Of a DNA stretch of 6,491 bases, positions 1 through 5,248 are shown in pieces (position 1 is the stretch's first letter; each line of letters begins with the position of its first letter). The notes under the pieces are model-generated. The model was not told where the DNA came from and made no database searches. It saw only the letters and a list, made by a program, of their open reading frames with translations. Made by a program: the position numbers and the translations under genes. Source of the DNA: Deltaproteobacteria bacterium (GTDB taxonomy: Bacteria; Desulfobacterota; Desulfovibrionia; Desulfovibrionales; Desulfovibrionaceae); NCBI GenBank assembly GCA_025350085.1, contig JANXYI010000059.1:1-6491 (forward strand). Reading direction: 5' to 3'.

Positions 1-1318
1 GCGAACACGGCGCGCGCCTTCTGGGCAGCCTCGGAGCCCAGCCAGCTTGTCAGCACCATGCGCTTGGCCTTCTTGCCCGCCAGGGCCACGGCCTGGGCCA
101 CCTCCACCTCGGACAGCCCGGCAAAGGGCACGTGCAGCACGAGCACCGCGTCCACGCCCGGGTCGCTGAGCAGGATCTTGAGCACCTCCACCCAGTCCGC
201 GGCCTTGGCGTCAAAGCGCAGGCTTAAGGGGTTGGTCTTGGACCAGGACTCGCTCAAGAGCTTGTCCAGGGCAAGCCCGGTGTCTTCGCTGAAGTGGGCC
301 AGCCGCCCGTTGCCGGAGAGCAGCGCCTCGGTGGCCATGATGCCTGCCGAGGCCCCGTTGGACAGGATGGCCAGCCGGTCGCCGCGCACGGGCTTGGCCC
401 CGGACAGGGTCTGGGCGGCGTCGAACAGCCCATCGATGCTCTTCACGCGCAGCATGCCTGCGCGGCGGAAGGCCACGTCGTAGATCTCGTCCGTGCTGGC
501 GTTCAGTTCCAGGGGCAGGGCCGCTGCGCCCGAGGCTGCTCCCTCCAGGGCGATCAGCTCGGCCAAGGCGCTCTGCAAGGCCTGCCCGGGCCTGAGCGCC
601 AGCACTGGCTTGTTGCGCGAGGCTGCGCGCGCCGCGGACACGAATCCGCGCGCGTCGTGGATGGACTCCACGTACAGCAGGATCGAGCGCACCAGCGGGT
701 CGCTTCCCAGGTAGTCCATGATGTCCGAAAAGCTTACGTCGATCTGCGCACCGAGCGAGATCATGTGTGAGAAGCCGATGCCGTGGCTCTTGGCCCAGTC
801 CAGGACCGTGGTGAACAGGCTGTCGGACTGGGACAGGAAGGCCGTCTTGCCGGGCAGGCTGGTGGTGTGCGCCAGGCTGGCGTTCAGGTTTAGCTGCGGC
901 ACGATGAGGCCCATGCTCTTGGGGCCCAGGATGCGCATGTCCGGCGGGTGCGCGGCTTCCATGATCTGGTCGCGCAGGCGCGCGCGGCTCTTCTCGTCCA
1001 GGCGCGAATAGCCCGGCCCCATGAGCACCACGGAGCGTGTGCCGCGCTCGCGCAGGGCGGCTATGATCTCCGGGGCCTCGATGAGCGGGCGGCAGACCAC
1101 GGCCAGGTCCGGGGCCTTGGGCAGGTCCGAGACCTTGGCATAGGTCAGCACCCCGGCAATGGCCTCGGCCTCGCAGCTCACGGGCATCACCGGCCCGGCA
1201 AAGCCGCCGCCCATGAGGTTCTTCATGACCAGGTGCCCGATGTTGGCCGGGTCGTTGGCCGCGCCGATGACCGCCACGGATTTGGGGCTGAACAGGGATT
1301 CGAGGTTGGTCAGGCTCA
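1..1318 (-). CDS. Pat/PatZ-like protein, acyl-CoA synthetase (NDP-forming) type, C-terminus off window
   Basis: This is a minus-strand reading frame open from the ATG at 1318 to the window edge (439 whole codons), so the gene is partial. The start MSLTNLESLF..SPKSVAVIGA matches the N-terminus I recall for E. coli PatZ (YfiQ), which supports this ATG despite a weak Shine-Dalgarno. Residues 1-135 form a Rossmann CoA-binding domain (VAVIGAAND near 16-23; ILGPKSMGL near 130-138). Residues 155-310 are succinyl-CoA-ligase-like, with SQSDS at 163-167, LDWAKSHGIGFS at 173-184, LYVES..DARGFVSAARAASRNKP at 215-238 and FRRAGMLRV at 284-292. Residues 311-439 continue this fold. In active ADP-forming acyl-CoA synthetases the equivalents are SQSGA, a SHTGA phospho-histidine loop and NPxDL. 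Here they read SQSDS, a His-free Ala/Leu-rich stretch (246-276) and NPLSL (363-367). In Pat proteins this half binds acyl-CoA but is thought to be catalytically dead, and a GNAT domain acetylates lysines of targets such as acetyl-CoA synthetase. No GNAT domain can be seen because the gene leaves the window. A stand-alone acyl-CoA synthetase-like pseudoenzyme remains possible. Confidence 0.8.
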
Positions 1319-1380
1319 TGCGGCCCCCGCGTTGCGCGCTTTGGGCTGTCGGAACGCTCTACGTATGCTGCTGATGTTCC

Positions 1381-1410
1381 CTGATAGCCCGAATGGGGCG
1401 CCGGTGGCAA
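1381..1410 (-). promoter_or_regulatory. Candidate sigma-70-like promoter for the Pat-like gene
   Basis: On the minus strand TTGCCA (1410-1405) is followed 18 nt later by TATCAG (1386-1381), five of six and four of six matches to the -35 and -10 consensus. It lies about 60 nt upstream of the ATG at 1318. The -10 match is weak and the call rests on consensus alone. Confidence 0.25.
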
Positions 1411-1419
1411 CAGCGTTGC
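1407..1419. repeat. Short inverted repeat, possible operator
   Basis: GCAAC-AGC-GTTGC is a perfect 5-bp inverted repeat with a 3-bp spacer. It overlaps the candidate -35 of the minus-strand promoter. Its right arm GCGTTGC recurs at 1329-1335 and 1459-1465 in the same intergenic region, the last copy overlapping the plus-strand -35. It could be an operator shared by both divergent genes, but five-base arms can arise by chance in GC-rich DNA. Confidence 0.25.
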
Positions 1420-1435
1420 AGGCCCACGCCAGAGG

Positions 1436-1453
1436 AATGTGCCCCAATGTGCC
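1436..1453. repeat. Tandem direct repeat AATGTGCC, 10-bp period
   Basis: AATGTGCC occurs at 1436-1443 and again at 1446-1453, exactly one helical turn apart, ending 8 nt before the candidate -35 of the oxidoreductase promoter. The position and phasing suit a regulator binding two half-sites on one face of the DNA. The regulator is unknown. Confidence 0.35.
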
Positions 1454-1461
1454 GTACCGCG

Positions 1462-1488
1462 TTGCATCTTCCGGCCCTGGCGTATACA
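1462..1488 (+). promoter_or_regulatory. Candidate sigma-70-like promoter for the OYE gene
   Basis: TTGCAT (1462-1467) and TATACA (1483-1488) are separated by 15 nt, slightly shorter than the usual 16-18. The -10 is the most AT-rich element in this region. Transcription would begin near 1495, leaving a short leader of about 20 nt that holds the ribosome binding site. Confidence 0.4.
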
Positions 1489-1502
1489 TTGACCCCAAAT
1501 CC

Positions 1503-1507
1503 AGGAG
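1503..1507 (+). promoter_or_regulatory. Ribosome binding site of the OYE gene
   Basis: AGGAG lies 6 nt before the ATG at 1514 and supports that start. No other in-frame start with such a signal is present nearby. Confidence 0.7.
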
Positions 1508-1513
1508 CCGCCC

Positions 1514-2614
1514 ATGAGTACGCTGTTCAGCCCCTTGGCCCTCGGTCCCCTGACCCTCGACAACCGCATCGTCATTGCGCCCATGTGCCAGTATTCGTCC
1601 CAGGACGGCCTGGCCGCGGACTGGCACCTCGTGCACCTGGGCACTCTCGCCCTCTCCGGCGCAGGCCTGCTCATCATCGAGGCCACAGCCGTGGAGCCCG
1701 AGGGCCGCATCTCACCGGGCGACCTTGGCCTCTATTCCGACGCCTGCGAGGCCGCGCTGGCGCGTGTGCTCGGCTTCATCCGTGCGCATTCGCCCATCCC
1801 AGTGGCCATCCAGCTGGCCCACGCGGGCCGCAAGGGCTCCTGCACCAAACCCTGGGAGGGCGGGGCAGCCATACCGCCAGGCGAGCCCGAGGGCTGGCGT
1901 ACCCATGCGCCCTCGCCCCTATGCTTTGCCCCGGGCGACCCGGAGCCCCAGGCCCTGGATAAGGCGGGCCTGAAACGCGTACGCGAGGCCTTTGCCCTTG
2001 CCGCCCTGCGCGCCGCGCGCCTGGGGCTCGACTGCGTGGAACTGCACAGCGCCCACGGCTACCTGCTGCACGAGTTCCTCTCGCCGCTGTCCAACCAGCG
2101 CGACGACGCCTATGGCGGCAGCCTGGAGAACCGCCTGCGCCTGCCCCTGGAGATCTTTGCGGCCATGCGCGCTGTTTTGCCGGAAAGTATCCCGCTGGGC
2201 GTGCGCATCTCGGCCACCGATTGGGTGCCTGGGGGCTGGGACGAGGACCAGAGCGTGGCCTACTGCCGCGAGCTTAAGCAGCTCGGCGCCGCCTACATCC
2301 ATGTGTCCAGCGGCGGGCTCACGCCTGCCCAGAAGATCCCCATCGCGCCGGGCTACCAAGTGCCCCTGGCCAAACGCATCAAGGACGAGACCGGCCTGCC
2401 GGTCATCAGCGTGGGCCTCATCACCGAAGCGCACCAGGCCGAGGACATCGTCGCCAGCGGCCAGGCCGACCTGGTGGCCCTGGCCCGGGGCATGCTCTAC
2501 AATCCGCGCTGGCCCTGGCATGCCGCAGCCGAGCTCGGTGCGCAGGTGCACGGCCCGCCGCAATACCTGCGCTGCCCGCCGCACGGGGTGAAGAACCTAT
2601 TTAAGGGAAGATAA
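1514..2614 (+). CDS. NADH:flavin oxidoreductase, Old Yellow Enzyme family (YqjM/XenA-like)
   Basis: This 366-residue protein has the length and motifs of an FMN-binding TIM-barrel ene-reductase. Enzymes of this class use NAD(P)H to reduce activated C=C bonds of enones and other electrophiles, often also nitro compounds, in the cytoplasm. The N-terminal APMCQYS motif (22-28) carries the Cys and Tyr (C25, Y27) that mark the YqjM-like class and tune FMN potential. AIQLAHAGR (98-106) supplies the flavin-contacting Gln and Arg. ELHSAHGYLLHEFLSP (176-191) holds the substrate-anchoring pair H178/H181 and the likely proton donor Y183. NQRDDAYGGSLENR (194-207), GVRISATDW and the late LARGML are family signatures of the flavin and phosphate site. 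There is no C-terminal iron-sulfur or second flavin domain, so it is not of the 2,4-dienoyl-CoA reductase type. The C-terminus PPQYLRCPPHG is the region that reaches the neighbouring subunit in this class. The gene is monocistronic, with its own candidate promoter and a terminator downstream. The physiological substrate cannot be told from sequence; detoxification or thiol/oxidative stress is a reasonable guess. Confidence 0.92.
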   Translation: MSTLFSPLALGPLTLDNRIVIAPMCQYSSQDGLAADWHLVHLGTLALSGAGLLIIEATAVEPEGRISPGDLGLYSDACEAALARVLGFIRAHSPIPVAIQLAHAGRKGSCTKPWEGGAAIPPGEPEGWRTHAPSPLCFAPGDPEPQALDKAGLKRVREAFALAALRAARLGLDCVELHSAHGYLLHEFLSPLSNQRDDAYGGSLENRLRLPLEIFAAMRAVLPESIPLGVRISATDWVPGGWDEDQSVAYCRELKQLGAAYIHVSSGGLTPAQKIPIAPGYQVPLAKRIKDETGLPVISVGLITEAHQAEDIVASGQADLVALARGMLYNPRWPWHAAAELGAQVHGPPQYLRCPPHGVKNLFKGR

Positions 2615-2637
2615 GAGAAGAGAATATGCTCCGCAGG

Positions 2638-2660
2638 CCAAGGGGCCGGAGGCCCCTTGG
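2638..2660. repeat. Perfect palindrome, REP-like unit 1
   Basis: CCAAGGGGCC-GGA-GGCCCCTTGG is a perfect 10-bp stem with a 3-nt loop, 23 nt after the oxidoreductase stop. It is followed by AACCCCC rather than a T-run, so it is not a classical terminator by itself, although it would block 3' exonucleases. A similar GGA-loop palindrome lies at 2785-2803 with an ACCCC tail on the opposite strand. Confidence 0.65.
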
Positions 2661-2673
2661 AACCCCCAGTAAG

Positions 2674-2719
2674 CGAAGGGCTCCTTTTGCCGCTGAGCGG
2701 CCAAGGAGCCCTTCGTTTT
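2674..2719 (+). terminator. Intrinsic terminator of the OYE gene
   Basis: A 13-bp perfect stem pairs CGAAGGGCTCCTT (2674-2686) with AAGGAGCCCTTCG (2703-2715). The apex contains a further 5-bp hairpin, GCCGC-TGA-GCGGC (2689-2701). TTTT follows at 2716-2719. No T-run follows on the minus strand, so the signal points to plus-strand transcription. It is the only T-tailed hairpin after the oxidoreductase gene. Confidence 0.75.
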
Positions 2720-2759
2720 GGGTGTCCATGGGCAGCATGACCCAATGGGGGGGACCGGA

Positions 2760-2772
2760 GGGCCTCAGGCCC
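2760..2772. repeat. Short hairpin GGGCC-TCA-GGCCC
   Basis: This is a 5-bp stem with a 3-nt loop, preceded by a run of seven G residues and GGACCGGA. It has no T-tail. It lies inside the hairpin-rich convergent region and may be part of the same repetitive element as the palindrome at 2785-2803. Confidence 0.35.
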
Positions 2773-2779
2773 CACGGCA

Positions 2780-2803
2780 GGGGTCTGGGGGCGGAGCCCC
2801 CAG
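2780..2803. repeat. Palindrome with GGGGT flank, REP-like unit 2 (inverted)
   Basis: CTGGGGGC-GGA-GCCCCCAG (2785-2803) is a perfect 8-bp stem with a 3-nt loop. The preceding GGGGT (2780-2784) reads ACCCC after the hairpin on the minus strand. This mirrors the AACCCC that follows the palindrome at 2638-2660 on the plus strand. There is no T-tail in either direction. Confidence 0.55.
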
Positions 2804-2832
2804 GCAAAGACTCGCCCTTGCTGCGCTCTCCC

Positions 2833-2860
2833 AAAAAAAGCGCCCCCGAAGGGGCGCTTT
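2833..2860 (-). terminator. Strong intrinsic terminator of the dsr operon
   Basis: Read on the minus strand, AAAGCGCCCC (2860-2851), loop TTCG and GGGGCGCTTT (2846-2837) form a 10-bp perfect stem. The C(UUCG)G tetraloop is exceptionally stable. The T-run extends over 2839-2833 (seven T). It starts 29 nt past the dsrP stop and marks dsrP as the last gene of the operon. On the plus strand only TTTC follows, so plus-strand termination would be weaker. Confidence 0.9.
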
Positions 2861-2889
2861 CATTTGAGCGTAAGGCGTGTGCAGCTGGT

Positions 2890-4077
2890 CTAGTTCTCGG
2901 CCGGGACCGCTTCCTTCTGGGAGGCGCCGGTCTCTTTTTTGACCTCGGTGGCGATCTTGAACAGGATGGTCACCACCAGGGCGCCGAGGGAGTAGATCAT
3001 GAGCGAGACAATGAGCTCCTTGCCGGTGGGCCAGTAGGGCGCGATGGTCTCGAACGGGGTCGGGTTGAAGCCGCCGATCAACAGGCCGAGGCCCTTGTCG
3101 ATCCAGGTGGCGATGACCAGGATGGCCAGCGACCAGGGCAGCAGCTTGATGTTGTCGCGCAAGCGGGGTGGGATGAGCAGGCACAGGCTGCCGAGGCCCA
3201 GGGCCACGGCCGTCCACATGAAGGGCACCAGCTCGGCGTGGCCGTCCACGCCCTTGAACAGGTACACGATGGAGTGCATGTGCCCCGGGATGCCCGAGTA
3301 GAAGGCCGTGAACACTTCCAGGAGGAAGAAGAACACGTTCACGACCATGGCGTAGGTGATGATCTTAGCCAGGGTGGCGATGCCCTCGACGTTGGCCTTG
3401 AAGGTGGTCACCTTCTGGGTGAGCATGATGACCAGCAGCAGGATGGCCGGGCCGGAGCAGAAGGCGGATGCCAGGAAGCGGGCGGCCAGGATGGCGGTGA
3501 GCCAGTAGTGGCGGCCGGGCAGGCCCTGGTACAGGAAGGCCGTCACGGTGTGGATGGAGAAGGCCCAGATGATGGAGGTGTAGGCGAGCACCTTGGTCCA
3601 CTTGGGGTGGGGCAGGTGCTGGCGGTCACACTCCAGGCAGGTCCAGCCCACCAGCACGTTCAAGATCAGGTAGCCGTTCAGCACGACCATGTCCCAGAAC
3701 AGGATGGAGTTGGGCGTGGGGAACAGGAGCACGTTCAGCATGCGCTGGGGCTGGCCGATGTCGACCACGATGAAGCCCAGGCACATGACCACGGCGCCGA
3801 TGGCCATGAACTCGCCGAAGATGACGAGATCCTTGAATTTCTTATAGTGGTGGAAGTAGTAGGGCAACACGATCATGACGCCGGAGGCGGCCACGCCGAC
3901 CAGGTAGGTGAACTGGGCGATGTAGAAGCCCCAGGACACGTCGCGGCTCATGCCGGTGATGGTCAGGCCCTGCATCAACTGCAGCATGTACACGCCGGAC
4001 CCGCCCAGGATGAGCAGGAGCAGGAACCCGATCCAGATGTAGTACTTGGGACTACCTTTGAGTGCTTTTTCGAGCAT
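2890..4077 (-). CDS. dsrP: DsrP, NrfD-type integral membrane subunit of DsrMKJOP
   Basis: A 395-residue, very hydrophobic protein with about ten membrane segments, roughly at 13-35, 51-75, 88-107, 125-147, 164-184, 191-218, 236-260, 283-304, 311-335 and 357-377, and a short hydrophilic C-terminal tail. Length and topology fit the NrfD/PsrC family, whose members exchange electrons between the quinone pool and a periplasmic ferredoxin-like partner. In DsrMKJOP that partner is DsrO, encoded immediately upstream. Membrane-embedded acidic residues typical of the family are visible, for example E89 in FGEFMAIG and D106 in VVDIGQP. They are candidates for quinone or proton handling, though this is inference. 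The ATG at 4077 lies 9 nt after the dsrO stop and is preceded by GGGGGCGG as a purine-rich ribosome site. Translation is probably coupled to dsrO. The strong terminator at 2833-2860 follows it. The dsrO-dsrP order and the adjacent dsrJ and dsrK make the assignment firm; without that context it could be called only an NrfD/HybB-type subunit. Confidence 0.95.
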   Translation of the reverse strand: MLEKALKGSPKYYIWIGFLLLLILGGSGVYMLQLMQGLTITGMSRDVSWGFYIAQFTYLVGVAASGVMIVLPYYFHHYKKFKDLVIFGEFMAIGAVVMCLGFIVVDIGQPQRMLNVLLFPTPNSILFWDMVVLNGYLILNVLVGWTCLECDRQHLPHPKWTKVLAYTSIIWAFSIHTVTAFLYQGLPGRHYWLTAILAARFLASAFCSGPAILLLVIMLTQKVTTFKANVEGIATLAKIITYAMVVNVFFFLLEVFTAFYSGIPGHMHSIVYLFKGVDGHAELVPFMWTAVALGLGSLCLLIPPRLRDNIKLLPWSLAILVIATWIDKGLGLLIGGFNPTPFETIAPYWPTGKELIVSLMIYSLGALVVTILFKIATEVKKETGASQKEAVPAEN

Positions 4078-4086
4078 GACCGCCCC

Positions 4087-4860
4087 CTAGATGATGTAGT
4101 AGACGCCCGGTTCGGTGCCGAGCGCCGGCTTGCGCCGGATGGTGTAGTGCTCGCGCAGAACCTTGCGCACCTCGCTGGCCGGGTCAGACAGGTCCCCGAA
4201 GACCAGCGCGCCCTGGGAGGCCTCGACGCAAGCGGGCTGCTTGCCGTGGGCCAGGCGCTCCACGCAGAAGTTGCACTTCTCGACCACGCCGCGCATGCGC
4301 GTGGGGAACTCCTTGTTCAGGGCAGCCAGGTCCAGGTGCAGCCTGGGCTCCATGAAGTTGAAGCTGCGCGCGCCGAACGGGCAGCCAGCCATGCAGTAGC
4401 GGCAGCCGATGCAGCGGTGGTAGTCCATGGCCACGATGCCGTCGGCCCGCTTGTAGGTGGCCTGGGTGGGGCACACGCGCACGCAGGGGGCGTTGGTGCA
4501 GTGGTTGCACAGGAGCGGGAATTCGCGCTTCTCCAGCCCCTCGTCCATGTAGTTGTTGGGCTGGTCAAAGGCCTCTTCGAAGCCCGCGGCCCAGAGCCAC
4601 TTGATGTTCTGCTTGCCCGGGATGTCCGGCACGTTGTGCGCGGCGTGGCAGGCCTTGGCCAGCACGGCGATGGTTTCCTTGGTGCCGACCTTTTTCGTGT
4701 CGATGACCATGGCCCAGCGCTTGGCCTTGAGGACCTTCTCGTCGTCGCGGATGGCCGACCCGGCTCCGGAAACGGCGAGCGCGCCGCCGGCGGAGGCCAC
4801 GCAGAGCCCGGCCGCGGTGAGCCCGGCGAACTTCAGGAAGTTTCTTCTGGTGTGGTTCAT
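4087..4860 (-). CDS. dsrO: DsrO, periplasmic Tat-exported iron-sulfur subunit of DsrMKJOP
   Basis: This is a 257-residue ferredoxin-like protein that passes electrons between DsrJ and DsrP at the periplasmic face. The N-terminus MNHTRRNFLKFAGL carries a twin-arginine signal (RRNFLK, 5-10) followed by an Ala/Gly-rich hydrophobic stretch to about 36, so it is exported folded with its clusters. The start at 4860 is preferred over the in-frame ATG at 4896 because it puts the RR motif at the N-terminus, has GGAGGGG 8 nt upstream and forms an ATGA overlap with the dsrJ stop. Two complete cluster motifs are visible, C118/C121/C126/C130 and C150/C153/C156/C160. A third has C196, C199 and C211 but ends in VEAS (S215) where related four-cluster proteins have VxxCP. 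The N-terminal motif usually written CxxCxxCxxxC keeps only its last Cys, C71. That leaves 12 cysteines outside the signal peptide, enough for three [4Fe-4S] clusters, as is known for DsrO. It belongs to the NrfC/PsrB/HybA-type family. Confidence 0.95.
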   Translation of the reverse strand: MNHTRRNFLKFAGLTAAGLCVASAGGALAVSGAGSAIRDDEKVLKAKRWAMVIDTKKVGTKETIAVLAKACHAAHNVPDIPGKQNIKWLWAAGFEEAFDQPNNYMDEGLEKREFPLLCNHCTNAPCVRVCPTQATYKRADGIVAMDYHRCIGCRYCMAGCPFGARSFNFMEPRLHLDLAALNKEFPTRMRGVVEKCNFCVERLAHGKQPACVEASQGALVFGDLSDPASEVRKVLREHYTIRRKPALGTEPGVYYII

Positions 4861-5246
4861 TTCTTCAACCCCTCCGGCTGGACGTGGCAATCCCAACAGT
4901 AGGGCGTCACGCTCGCGTCATTGTGACACTTGTCGCAGAATTCCGCCTTGTTGGTATGGCACTTCATGCAGGTCTTCTGCAGGCTCATCTCGAACACTTT
5001 GCCCTTGCTGTTGACGTACATCCGCTGGCCGTCGCGCAGGGCCCAGTCGCGCCACTGGTCAAGGAGCTGCATGTGCTTAGTGCGCATGAACTCCTTGCTC
5101 TCGACGCATTCCTTCTCGTTCTCGGGCATCTTGAGCTTGGGCTGGATGTAGGCCGCCTTGCCCGCGTTGTAGGCCAGCGGGGCCAGGAAGATACCCAGGA
5201 AGATCACCAAGCCGGTGATGATTTTACCGCCGTTGTACAGTTTCAT
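4857..5246 (-). CDS. dsrJ: DsrJ, periplasmic triheme cytochrome c of DsrMKJOP
   Basis: This is a 129-residue protein with an N-terminal hydrophobic segment at about 8-27. It lacks an obvious cleavage site and probably stays as a membrane anchor with the rest in the periplasm. Three c-type heme sites are clustered near the C-terminus: CMKCH (93-97), CDKCH (104-108) and CWDCH (117-121). DsrJ is known for three differently ligated hemes, including a rare His/Cys one. The candidate distal Cys here is C47 in KECVESKEFMRTKH, with M54, H58 and M59 nearby as other possible distal ligands. Its role in sulfate reducers is unsettled; it is thought to connect the complex to a periplasmic redox partner. 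The start is well defined: AGGAGG at 5254-5259 lies 7 nt before the ATG and within the end of dsrK. Its stop overlaps the dsrO start by 4 nt, which indicates translational coupling. Length and heme number are normal for the family. Confidence 0.95.
   Translation of the reverse strand: MKLYNGGKIITGLVIFLGIFLAPLAYNAGKAAYIQPKLKMPENEKECVESKEFMRTKHMQLLDQWRDWALRDGQRMYVNSKGKVFEMSLQKTCMKCHTNKAEFCDKCHNDASVTPYCWDCHVQPEGLKK
4869..4875 (-). promoter_or_regulatory. Ribosome binding site selecting the dsrO start
   Basis: On the minus strand GGAGGGG lies 8 nt before the ATG at 4860 and inside the 3' end of dsrJ. It supports this start over the in-frame ATG at 4896, which would add 12 residues ahead of the twin-arginine motif. 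Confidence 0.65.
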
Positions 5247-5248
5247 CC

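Noticed and set aside
211..1710. A 499-codon minus-strand open frame overlapping the Pat-like gene and the start of the OYE gene
   Set aside because: Its product is low-complexity Arg/Gly/Pro/His-rich sequence. Another minus-strand frame beginning at 1318 gives a clear CoA-binding protein, and the plus-strand OYE covers the rest. It is a frame shadow.
1919..2584. A 221-codon minus-strand open frame inside the OYE gene
   Set aside because: It lies opposite a confidently assigned gene with full family motifs, and its product shows no known domain.
2638..2660. First palindrome as the OYE terminator
   Set aside because: It is followed by AACCCCC with no T-run. The hairpin at 2674-2715 with TTTT is the better terminator.
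4861..4896. An upstream in-frame ATG for dsrO adding MGLPRPAGGVEE
   Set aside because: It would place 12 residues before the twin-arginine signal and deepen the overlap with dsrJ. The ATG at 4860 has GGAGGGG at good spacing and a standard ATGA overlap.
2626..4902. A 758-codon plus-strand open frame antisense to dsrP and dsrO
   Set aside because: It is rich in His, Gly, Asp and Gln with no recognisable domain, it runs through both intergenic terminators, and it lies opposite two well-identified genes. Long antisense frames are expected in GC-rich DNA. It has no convincing ribosome site or family resemblance.
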